Assembly: GCF_047300855.1 (NCBI RefSeq) | Contig: NZ_CP170197.1 | Location: 992,001 to 1,056,000 of the forward strand | Direction: 5' to 3' | From: Sulfuriferula sp047300855 | GTDB lineage: Bacteria > Pseudomonadota > Gammaproteobacteria > Burkholderiales > Sulfuriferulaceae | Length of the DNA stretch: 64,000 nt | Shown: one piece after another, positions 37,066-44,805 of the stretch | Layout of the letters: every line of letters begins with the position of its first letter | How positions within the stretch are numbered: the first letter of the stretch is position 1 | Program-made: the position numbers and the translations under genes | Notes under the pieces: generated by a model | Told to the model about the DNA's origin: nothing | Database searches by the model: none | Seen by the model: the letters and a program-made list of their open reading frames with translations, nothing else

Positions 37066-38112
37066 TTACCGAGAGACGGGTCGGAGAAGTTTCATCATGG
37101 CGTGTTCTGCGCGTGCGGAATCGCGACCCGAAGGCAGCCTGCCGCACAAGGCATGCAGGCGCCGTTGCATGAAGCTTTCCAGCACGAGAGGATGAATATA
37201 ATGTTTGCGGCAAACCGCGGGGGTATTGCCCAAACGCTGCGCAACACTTTTAATGACAGCGGCAATCGTGCGTTTGCTTTCGCTTTCGCTGGCGCAGGGC
37301 GGATATTCGATCAGCGCATCCAATGCGCACACACTGCCCGCCCAAGTGCGAAAATCCTTGGCGCTAAAATCATTCCCGGTTATTTCCTGCAGATACTGGT
37401 TGACGTCCTGTGAACCTATGCCGTGGCGCTGGCCCTGGTCGTCCACATACTGAAACAACTCCGCACCAGGCAACTCCTTGCAACGTTTGACAATAGTTGC
37501 AAGACGACGATCGTGTAATCCTATTTTGTGCTGTTTTCCGCTTTTCCCGCGGAACTCGAAAGAAAGTTTGCCACCGGAAACATTGACGTGCCGATTGCGT
37601 AGTGTTGTGAGACCGTAAGAGTGATTCGCCTTGACGTATTCTTCATTGCCGACTCTGATCAAAGTGATTTCCAGCAGTCTGACCACCGTGGCGAGGATTT
37701 TCTCGCGCGGCAAGCCCGGGAGGCCTAAGTGGCGTTCGACGTGTTTGCGGATTTCGGGGAGCGCTGTGCCGAATGCCAGCATGCGGGCGAATTTTGTTTC
37801 CTCTCTCAGCGCGCGCCATTTGGTGTGATAGCGATATTGCTTGCGCCCGCGGGCATCGCGTCCGGTAGCTTGCAAATGCGCGGTTGCCGTGGCCGCGATC
37901 CAGACATCGTTCCATGCCGGGGGTAATGCCAATTTGGCGATACGGGTCAGGATTGCCCGGTCAATGATTTCCTTGTTGTCAGCATCCAGATACCGGAAAA
38001 CGGGTGGGGATCCGGCACGCCGTATACCCGGTGACTGATCCGTCAGATATTGCAGTCCTACTGCTCGGGCTTCGTCGGTTGGCGCGTCAGCGGGCGCAGG
38101 GAAGCCGGTCAT
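37066..38112 (-). CDS. DNA topoisomerase IB (poxvirus-like)
   Basis: A 348-residue enzyme of the short bacterial type IB group. Active-site residues can be placed: an Arg in LIRVGNEEY, a Lys in KSGKQHKIGL, an Arg in DFRTWAG and the Tyr in VCRKHYIHP, which makes the 3'-phosphotyrosyl bond. It relaxes supercoils of either sign without ATP. It converges on uup with about 76 bases between and no clear hairpin. The soxB-like gene upstream on the same strand ends 68 bases before its start. Confidence 0.93.
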   Translation of the reverse strand: MTGFPAPADAPTDEARAVGLQYLTDQSPGIRRAGSPPVFRYLDADNKEIIDRAILTRIAKLALPPAWNDVWIAATATAHLQATGRDARGRKQYRYHTKWRALREETKFARMLAFGTALPEIRKHVERHLGLPGLPREKILATVVRLLEITLIRVGNEEYVKANHSYGLTTLRNRHVNVSGGKLSFEFRGKSGKQHKIGLHDRRLATIVKRCKELPGAELFQYVDDQGQRHGIGSQDVNQYLQEITGNDFSAKDFRTWAGSVCALDALIEYPPCASESESKRTIAAVIKSVAQRLGNTPAVCRKHYIHPLVLESFMQRRLHALCGRLPSGRDSARAEHAMMKLLRPVSR

Positions 38113-38180
38113 GCTTAACTATCCATTGTTATGCGCCGTGATAGCTTGCCGTGGCCGAGCTGATTCTGGCAATCCTGGCA

Positions 38181-39854
38181 TTATTCCGCATCGTATGCCA
38201 ATCCCGGATTGGATTCCACGCCGATCAGGCGCGGTATGTTGGGCGTGTGATTTTTGACGCTCGCGCTATCTTTCAGATACGCCTCTACAACCTCCCACAC
38301 CGGTTCGCCTTCGGACTGCGCGCTCCCTGCGCCCCAGCGCGCAACTTTATAGGATTTGTCGGCATGGATCGGTTTGCCGTTCAACGTCATATCACTAATG
38401 CGGGAATTGAGCTTGGCCGCCGGTTCACATGCATACTGAAGTCCTCCTGTCCGTACCATATCGCCCCCCTGATGCTGATAGGGATCGTTGTTGAAAATCT
38501 TGTCGCAAAGTTTTTCCAGGTGCTGTTTGATTGCTGCACCAGTCATTTCCACTACGGAAGTATCAGCATAGGTGATTGCAGTCTGTTCCATCAGATTCTC
38601 TCGTGTAATCATTTGCCCGGGTAACAAGGTCGTCCCCCATCGAAACCCGGGAGAAAAGGCGATTTCTGCGTCCTTGACCTGCAGAAGGGCAGTCACGATA
38701 AGCTGATCCCATGAGCCATTAAAATTCCCGCGCCGATAAAGCAATTCCCGGCTTTCGGCGATAGGTTCCTGCAGCAAGGTTTCGAATGGAGCACGGACGC
38801 GCTGTATGGTCGCCTGCATGGCCGGGTCAGGCGGCAACAGCTCCGAGAAAACGGGTAACAAATGATATCGATAATCGGTGACGCGGCCATTTTTCACCTG
38901 GAAATCGATGGCGGCAAGAAACTTGCCGTGCGATCCGGCATTGGTAACGATGGTCACTCCTGCCGGGTTTTTCACCACACTCGGAACCGGGACCCCATCA
39001 TGCGTGTGTCCGCCCAGTATCATGTCGATGCCGGAAATTCTCGCAGCCAGTTTAAGGTCGATGTCCATGCCGTTATGGGATAGCAAAACGACTACCTGGG
39101 CCCCTTTTTTACGCACTTCGTTGACTACGGACTGCAGGCGGATTTCATCGATTCCAAATTCCCAGCCGGGAGTGAACTGTGAGCCATTAGCCACCGGCGT
39201 ATATGGAAAAGCCTGACCGATAATGGCTATGGGAATGCCATTCTGCTCGCGCATCACATACGCGTCAAAAACCGGGTCGGATTGGCCGTCGTACACAATG
39301 TTCTGGGCGATAAAAGCAAGCTTGCCCTTGAAATCATTGCGTACTACCTGCAAGACACGCTCAGCTCCATGGGTAAATTCCCAATGTCCGGTCATGATAT
39401 CCACACCCAATTCCAGCGAAGCTTCAACCATGTCCTGTCCTGCGGTCCATAGTGCCGTCGCCGAGCCTTGCCAGCTGTCTCCGCCATCCAGCAATAAGGC
39501 ATTGGGGCGATTCGCTTTCAATCGTTTGACCAAGGTAGAAAGATGGGCGAAGCCGCCTACCTTTCCATAGGTTCTGGCGGCAGCTTGGAAATCAAGATGG
39601 GAAAAGGCATAGGCCTGCCGGCTCCCCGGTGCAATGCCAAATCGCTGCAATAGGGGGGTGCCGACAAGATGTGGCACTTTTCCTTCGCTGTCTCCTATCC
39701 CCAGATTAATACTGGGTTCGCGGTAATAAATGGGCAGCAATTGAGCATGACAATCGGTGAAATGCAAAAGACTGACATTGCCAAAGCAGGGAATGTCATA
39801 GATCCGGTCTGCGCTGTGGGGTAGGCTGGAATCTGTGGGGACGTAAATTTCCAA
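38181..39854 (-). CDS. soxB: SoxB-type thiosulfohydrolase, no signal peptide
   Basis: A 557-residue protein of the 5'-nucleotidase/SoxB superfamily. SoxB-specific text is clear: NVSLLHFTDCHAQLLPIYYR (D34, H36), LLDGGDSWQGSATALW (D126), VDIMTGHWEFTHG (H157), GGHTHDGVP and the late GGDMVRTGGLQYACEP. SoxB hydrolyses the SoxY-bound cysteine-S-sulfonate in periplasmic thiosulfate oxidation and needs two manganese ions. The start is a TTG at 39854 with AAAGGA 6 bases before; an in-frame stop lies about 19 codons upstream with no ATG, GTG or hydrophobic stretch between. The usual Tat leader is therefore missing. No soxXYZA genes are in the window. Confidence 0.85.
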   Translation of the reverse strand: MEIYVPTDSSLPHSADRIYDIPCFGNVSLLHFTDCHAQLLPIYYREPSINLGIGDSEGKVPHLVGTPLLQRFGIAPGSRQAYAFSHLDFQAAARTYGKVGGFAHLSTLVKRLKANRPNALLLDGGDSWQGSATALWTAGQDMVEASLELGVDIMTGHWEFTHGAERVLQVVRNDFKGKLAFIAQNIVYDGQSDPVFDAYVMREQNGIPIAIIGQAFPYTPVANGSQFTPGWEFGIDEIRLQSVVNEVRKKGAQVVVLLSHNGMDIDLKLAARISGIDMILGGHTHDGVPVPSVVKNPAGVTIVTNAGSHGKFLAAIDFQVKNGRVTDYRYHLLPVFSELLPPDPAMQATIQRVRAPFETLLQEPIAESRELLYRRGNFNGSWDQLIVTALLQVKDAEIAFSPGFRWGTTLLPGQMITRENLMEQTAITYADTSVVEMTGAAIKQHLEKLCDKIFNNDPYQHQGGDMVRTGGLQYACEPAAKLNSRISDMTLNGKPIHADKSYKVARWGAGSAQSEGEPVWEVVEAYLKDSASVKNHTPNIPRLIGVESNPGLAYDAE

Positions 39855-40267
39855 TGCGATTCCTTTATAAATTGATGCTTTGCTGCATCCGTGGTTGCAA
39901 GTATCACGCCTTCACGAAGATCAGGTCGGTGCGCTATCTAACATACATCCTGGATGGAGCTAAACATGGTGCGCTGACAAGGTGTGGCATTCTGGCGAAT
40001 ACCGCAGGTCAAGTTGTCGCGCATGCATAAGAAAGGAAATAAGAGGTGATTCAGCCGCATGACTGGTACAAACCGGTTGGGGCGCAGTGGCGTGAGTCGC
40101 CAGGCGGGGATTGCATCATTATTTCGTAATACAATAGAATACGGTGGCCTTCAGAACCATTCGCAACGCGGCTTGCATAATGAGCAGGCATGAAAAGCAA
40201 GTCCGGAAAGTGAGCAATTCGAGTGGTGCGTTGCTCGCTGCCGCTTCCAGAAATAGTCAAGCATAAA
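39855..40267. other. Intergenic region between soxB and the PAP2 gene
   Basis: About 410 bases between divergent genes. A short frame begins with GTG at about 40045 after AAAGGAAAT, but it is only 28 codons and matches no family. No RNA gene was recognised. It must carry the promoters for both genes. Confidence 0.5.
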
Positions 40268-40996
40268 ATGCCATTACCTATACCTATAATCTCGGAAATT
40301 ACCGCGTGGGATGATCGGACACTCATCTGGCTGAATCAGTTCATGTTCAGATGGCCGCTTCTCGATGAGTCTATCGAGTGGGTGCTTAATGCAACCATCA
40401 TCCAGTTCTTTCCCATGATTCTGGCGGTCTGTTGGCTCTGGTTTGATAAAACGGTCCACCAGTCATACAACCGGAAAATCTTGGTTGAATCCATTTTGAC
40501 GACGCTGGCGGCGTTGTTTTTCGGGCGTGTTTTTGCATTAACGTTGCCGTTCCGGGATCGCCCGTTCATAAATCCCGACTTGCATTTTATTTCGCCATTG
40601 GAACCCGATGTGCGAACCTGGAGTTCATTTCCAAGTGACCATGCCGTCATGGCGTTTGCATTGGCGGCCTCGCTTTTTCGAATTTCACCCAGGGTTGGAC
40701 TTTGGGCCTATTTTCACGCGACAGTATTTATCTGCCTTCCGAGGCTTTACTTCGGCTTGCATTATCCGTCTGATCTGATCGGAGGTGCGTTGATCGGAAT
40801 TCTCCTGGTTATCGCCATGTCCCGACTGCGCGGACGCCACGCGGTAACGGGTTATCTGCTGTCCATTGAAAACAGATATCCTGCGATATTTTATACAGCA
40901 GGCTTCTTTGTCCTTTATGAAATGTCCGAAATGTTCCTCACTTTTCGCGTACTCGCGAATTCTTTCTTTCTTGAATTGAGGTACTTTCTGACTTGA
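40268..40996 (+). CDS. PAP2 family membrane phosphatase
   Basis: About 242 residues with five or six membrane helices. Phosphatase motifs are visible: FRDRPF (KX6RP-like), SSFPSDHAVMAF (PSGH with Asp for Gly) and LPRLYFGLHYPSDLIGG (SRX5HX3D-like, with its Arg, His and Asp). Substrates in the family include undecaprenyl pyrophosphate, phosphatidic acid and related lipid phosphates. The ATG at 40268 gives a normal N-terminus, and a longer frame from 40223 looks artificial. It faces hemH with 58 bases between. Confidence 0.85.
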   Translation: MPLPIPIISEITAWDDRTLIWLNQFMFRWPLLDESIEWVLNATIIQFFPMILAVCWLWFDKTVHQSYNRKILVESILTTLAALFFGRVFALTLPFRDRPFINPDLHFISPLEPDVRTWSSFPSDHAVMAFALAASLFRISPRVGLWAYFHATVFICLPRLYFGLHYPSDLIGGALIGILLVIAMSRLRGRHAVTGYLLSIENRYPAIFYTAGFFVLYEMSEMFLTFRVLANSFFLELRYFLT

Positions 40997-41054
40997 TTCG
41001 TCGCGCAGCGTACAGATACAAAATTCAATGACGATTATTTTGATATCCGCCTGC

Positions 41055-42161
41055 TCAAACAGCCGCCCCCGTCGCGATGGCGCGCGCGCGACATTCTTCT
41101 GCACGTTGCGCTGCATGGCTCGCATCCCACTGCGGCGATACCCAGCCGCTTAAATTGGCCAGCGTCAGCTCGCCCAGCGCGGCGATCCAGTCGGAACGTT
41201 CGTTGAGTGCCGGGATGTAGTGGAATTCGCCGCCGCCGGCGGCAAGGAATGTCTGCTTTCCTTCCATGGCGATTTCTTCCAGCGTTTCCAGGCAGTCGGC
41301 GACGAAACCGGGGCATACCACGTCCACGCGTTTCGTCCTGGCACGGCCGAGTGCTTCGAGGGTGGCGGCGGTATAGGGTTTGATCCACTCGGCGCGGCCG
41401 AAGCGTGACTGGAAGGTGAGCTGATACTGGGTTTTGGAGAGTCCGAGCGCCTCGGCCAGCAGGCGTGCGGTTTTCTGGCATTCGCAATGGTAGGGGTCGC
41501 CTTTGTCCAGCGTGTAGCGCGGCACGCCGTGGAAGCTCATCACCAGCATTTCGGGACGGCCGTTGCGCATCCAGTATTCGTGCACATTGGCAGCCAGCGC
41601 CGCGATGTAGCCGGGTTCGTCGTGATAATGGCGGACCGTGCGCAGCGCGGGCTGATTGCGTTTGGTCTCCAGAATTTGATACACGGCATCGAACGCGGTG
41701 GCGGTGCTGCTGGCTGCATATTGCGGGTACATCGGCAGTGCCAGGATGCGATCGCAGCCTTGCTCGCTGAGCCGGGTCATGGCGCTGGCCACCGATGGGT
41801 TGCCGTAACGCATGGCGTAATCCACCACAAAGGGCGATTTGATGCGTTCGCCCAGCCAGCCCTTGAGCAGCTTGGCCTGTTTCTCGGTGTGAAAGCGTAG
41901 CGGCGAACCCTCGCTGGTCCAGATGGCCGCGTATTTTGCAGCGGACTTTTTAGGGCGGGTGGTGAGGATCACGCCATTCAGGATCAGCCACCAGATGGCG
42001 CGCGGGATTTCCACCACGCGCGGGTCGGACAGGAATTCCTTCAGGTAGGGTTTGAGCGCCTGCTTGGTCGGGGCATCCGGTGTGCCCAGGTTGATCAGCA
42101 GGATGCCGGTTTTGGCAACATTGCCATGGGCATGGGCAGGTTCGGTCAGATAACGCGACAT
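41055..42161 (-). CDS. hemH: Ferrochelatase
   Basis: A 368-residue enzyme that inserts Fe(II) into protoporphyrin IX, the last step of haem synthesis. TGILLINLGTPDAP is the family N-terminus, the metal-site histidine is in MSFHGVPRYTL and the conserved glutamate is in AGGGEFHYIPALN. It is the cytosolic or membrane-associated proteobacterial type without an iron-sulfur cysteine tail. It lies 44 bases after hrcA on the same strand, a common beta/gammaproteobacterial arrangement. Confidence 0.96.
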   Translation of the reverse strand: MSRYLTEPAHAHGNVAKTGILLINLGTPDAPTKQALKPYLKEFLSDPRVVEIPRAIWWLILNGVILTTRPKKSAAKYAAIWTSEGSPLRFHTEKQAKLLKGWLGERIKSPFVVDYAMRYGNPSVASAMTRLSEQGCDRILALPMYPQYAASSTATAFDAVYQILETKRNQPALRTVRHYHDEPGYIAALAANVHEYWMRNGRPEMLVMSFHGVPRYTLDKGDPYHCECQKTARLLAEALGLSKTQYQLTFQSRFGRAEWIKPYTAATLEALGRARTKRVDVVCPGFVADCLETLEEIAMEGKQTFLAAGGGEFHYIPALNERSDWIAALGELTLANLSGWVSPQWDASHAAQRAEECRARAIATGAAV

Positions 42162-42205
42162 GACGGGTTGGGGCTTCCCAGGTTTTGCAACGTTAACGTC
42201 GCCTG

Positions 42206-43225
42206 TTAATGAAACGACAAGGCGCTGGAGAGCAGCTTGGCGGTGATGTCCACAATCGGAATGATGCGCTCGTAGGCCATGCGGGTGGGGCCGACCACGC
42301 CCAGCGTGCCGACGATTTCGCCGTTGACCTTGTAGGGGGCGGTGACCACGCTGCAGCCGTCCAGCGGCGCCACTTCGGATTCGCCGCCGATGAATATCTG
42401 CACCCCGTGGGCGCGCTGGCTGATGTCCAGCAGCTGCATCAGCGAGGTTTTTTGTTCGAACATGTCGAACAGTTTGCGCAGCCGCTCCATGTTCGAGGAC
42501 AGTTCATTGACCTTGAGCAGATTGTGTCCGCCGGACATGACCAGATCGTCGCGGTTGGGTGCGAGCGCCGCGCTGCCGGCAGTGAGTGCCAGATTCATCA
42601 GGCCGTTGATGTCCTGATGGAGTTGCTGCAGTTCATCCTGCATCAGGCGGCGCACGTCGGTAAAGGTTTTGCCGGCGTAATTCTGGTTGAGGAAGTTGGC
42701 GGCGCGGGTGAGTTCCGACGGGGTGTAGGCGCGGTCGGTGAGCAGGACGCGATTTTGCACTTCGCCTTCCGCGGTGATGATAATGAGCAGGATGCGTTTT
42801 TCCGACAGGCTGATGAATTCAAGCTGGCGGAATGCCGTGCTGCGCCGTCCCGGAACCAGCACCACCCCGGCGAAACGGGTCAGGTCGGACAGCAGCTGGG
42901 AGGCGTTCGCGGCCAGGCGCTGCGGGTCGTCCGCGTGCAGCTGTTCCTCCAGCTGGCTCATTTCCTTGCTGTTGAGGGGCTGGATGGTGAGCAGGGAATC
43001 CACGAAAAAACGATAACCCAGGGCTGTCGGAACACGCCCCGCCGAGGTGTGCGGGCTGGTCACCAGGCCCATGTCCTCGAGATCGGCCATCACGTTGCGG
43101 ATGGAAGCGGGACTTAAATCCAGCGCGGAATACTTGGACAGCGTGCGTGAACCCACCGGCTGGCCTTCCGCAACATAGCGTTCGACCAGGGTTTTGAGCA
43201 GAATTTGGGCGCGTTCAGTGAGCAT
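42206..43225 (-). CDS. hrcA: HrcA heat-shock repressor
   Basis: A 339-residue winged-helix repressor with MLTERAQILLKTLVERYVAEGQPVG read across the N-terminus, the DNA-binding helix PASIRNVMADLEDMGLV and HTSAGRVPTALGYRFFVD, followed by the GAF-like domain (from about 100). HrcA binds CIRCE operators upstream of groESL and dnaK and is kept active by GroEL. No full CIRCE site is seen upstream of its own gene. No ribosome-binding site precedes the ATG, but a TACAAT lies 8 bases before it. hemH follows. Confidence 0.96.
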   Translation of the reverse strand: MLTERAQILLKTLVERYVAEGQPVGSRTLSKYSALDLSPASIRNVMADLEDMGLVTSPHTSAGRVPTALGYRFFVDSLLTIQPLNSKEMSQLEEQLHADDPQRLAANASQLLSDLTRFAGVVLVPGRRSTAFRQLEFISLSEKRILLIIITAEGEVQNRVLLTDRAYTPSELTRAANFLNQNYAGKTFTDVRRLMQDELQQLHQDINGLMNLALTAGSAALAPNRDDLVMSGGHNLLKVNELSSNMERLRKLFDMFEQKTSLMQLLDISQRAHGVQIFIGGESEVAPLDGCSVVTAPYKVNGEIVGTLGVVGPTRMAYERIIPIVDITAKLLSSALSFH

Positions 43226-43233
43226 GATTAGCG

Positions 43234-43239
43234 ATTGTA
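43234..43239 (-). promoter_or_regulatory. Candidate -10 box of hrcA
   Basis: On the minus strand TACAAT ends 8 bases before the hrcA ATG, so transcription would begin within a few bases of the start codon. No good -35 box was found, and the gene has no Shine-Dalgarno sequence. Confidence 0.3.
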
Positions 43240-43309
43240 CAAGGGAGCCCCGGATAATTCATCATTTGATCAGATAGATGGTGCGAAAAAACCTGAATTC
43301 AATTCTATT

Positions 43310-43334
43310 TTCACTGTCTCTCTGCGGTTAACTG
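43310..43334. repeat. Dispersed short repeat, copy 3 (inverted)
   Basis: On the minus strand it reads CAGTTAACCGCAGAGAGACAG, matching the CAGTTAgCCaCAGAGAaCACAG of the copy at 14659-14694 apart from a few changes. It lies in the roughly 255-base gap between hrcA and the efflux operon (43226-43482), which contains no gene I recognise. Confidence 0.55.
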
Positions 43335-43482
43335 ACATTTTCAGGATTAACGGTTTGAGCGTGCATTACATTAGGCAAGCAAAATCAAAACGGAGTGCTA
43401 CCATCCTGAATCTGAAATTTGCGCCGCAAGCAGTATTGAAATCCAGCTCCCATTATTGAACGCGATCAACGGAAAATAACCT

Positions 43483-44805
43483 GTGAACACGCCCACTCAG
43501 CCTCCGTCCTCTTCCCAACTACCCGCCACGCAGCCTCATCGACGCCGTTTTCGTGGTGTCCTGATAGTGGCTGTGCTGGCCATCATTGTCGGTTTGCTGG
43601 TATGGGGAGCGAAACACAACAGCAGCGCACCGCATGGTGCCGCAGATAAAAAGCGCGGCGCCGGCGGTCCGACACCGGTGACCGCCGCCACGGCCCGTGT
43701 GCAGCCGGTTCCGGTATGGCTCAATGCACTCGGTACGGTCACCCCGCGCAGCTATGTGAATGTGATGCCGCGCGTCTCCGGTCTGCTGCAAAGCGTGCAT
43801 TACCGCGAAGGACAAATGGTCAAGGCCGGGCAATTGCTCGCGCAGATCGATCCGCACCCATTCCAGATCGCCGTGGAGCAGGCACAAGGAGTGGTCATGC
43901 GCGACCAGGCGCAGCTCGATGGCGCCAGGCTCGACCTGACCCGCTATCAAACCCTGCAGGCGCAGGATTCGATAGCCCACCAGCAGGTGGATGACCAGAA
44001 GGCGCTGGTTGGGCAATACACGGCGACGCTGGCTACCGATCGCGCAGCACTGGACAACGCCAGGCTGCAACTCGGCTATACCCGTATCGTTGCACCGGTC
44101 TCCGGCCTGGCCGGATTGCGCCCGGTGGATGCCGGCAACATGGTCAACACCAGCGGCGCCATTGGCGTCAGTGCGCAAACGGCCAGCGGTACCGCCCCTG
44201 GCGCCAACACTACTCCTATCGTTACCCTGGCGCAGGTGCAGCCGGTGACGGTGACCTTTGCCATCCCTCAGCAGCAAATCGGTCCAGTGTTGCAACATTT
44301 ATATGCCGGCAAAGCGCCGTTGGTGGAGGCTTGGGATGCACGCAATAGCCAGCAGCTTGCCACAGGCAAGCTGCTGGCCGCCGACAACCAGATCAGTACC
44401 ACGACCGGCACGCTCAATCTCAAAGCCGAATTCGCCAACCAGCAATTGACGCTGTATCCCAACCAGTTCGTCAATGTGCGGCTGCGTGTGGCCACCCTCG
44501 ATAACGCGGTGGTCGTGCCTTCATCCGCGGTAGCGGTGGGGGCGCCCGGTACCTTTGTGTATGTGATCGGCTCAGATAACAAAGTGGCGGTGCGCAAAAT
44601 CACGCCGGGCGTCAGCGATGCCGGGCTGACCGTGATTACCTCCGGTCTGCAGGCCGGTGAAAAAGTCGTGACCGATGGGCTGGACCGCTTGCGTGCGGGT
44701 GCCGCCGTGCGGATCGTGACGGCGCAGACCGGAAGCAATGCAGGCCAGGGCAAGGGCAAGCACGGTGCCGGCCAGCGAGGTGCGGGCCAGGGTAAGGCGC
44801 CGTGA
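43483..44805 (+). CDS. mdtA: RND efflux periplasmic adaptor (MdtA-like)
   Basis: A 440-residue membrane-fusion protein starting with GTG at 43483. One N-terminal membrane helix (about 26-42, GVLIVAVLAIIVGLLVWGA) anchors it. GTVTPRSYVNVMPRVSG opens the barrel-sandwich (lipoyl) domain, a coiled hairpin follows with its alternating AQ/RAQLD text, and the beta-barrel and membrane-proximal domains end near 415. The tail is low-complexity (Gly, Lys, Gln, Ala). It links the two inner-membrane pumps to the outer-membrane channel. Its stop overlaps the next GTG start in GTGA. Confidence 0.92.
   Translation: MNTPTQPPSSSQLPATQPHRRRFRGVLIVAVLAIIVGLLVWGAKHNSSAPHGAADKKRGAGGPTPVTAATARVQPVPVWLNALGTVTPRSYVNVMPRVSGLLQSVHYREGQMVKAGQLLAQIDPHPFQIAVEQAQGVVMRDQAQLDGARLDLTRYQTLQAQDSIAHQQVDDQKALVGQYTATLATDRAALDNARLQLGYTRIVAPVSGLAGLRPVDAGNMVNTSGAIGVSAQTASGTAPGANTTPIVTLAQVQPVTVTFAIPQQQIGPVLQHLYAGKAPLVEAWDARNSQQLATGKLLAADNQISTTTGTLNLKAEFANQQLTLYPNQFVNVRLRVATLDNAVVVPSSAVAVGAPGTFVYVIGSDNKVAVRKITPGVSDAGLTVITSGLQAGEKVVTDGLDRLRAGAAVRIVTAQTGSNAGQGKGKHGAGQRGAGQGKAP

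Noticed and set aside
39944..39957. CATCCTGGATGG, also present near 12598, as a possible shared element
   Set aside because: Only 12 bases are shared and the core is a simple palindrome, so chance is likely.
40045..40131. A 28-codon frame with an AAAGGAAAT site in the soxB-PAP2 gap
   Set aside because: It is too short to judge, matches nothing, and no neighbour suggests a small-protein role.
43393..43400. GAGTGCTA, a half of the CIRCE operator, upstream of hrcA
   Set aside because: The other half at the required 9-base spacing is absent; only TTAGGCAAG is found, at the wrong distance. A single half-site of this length is expected by chance.
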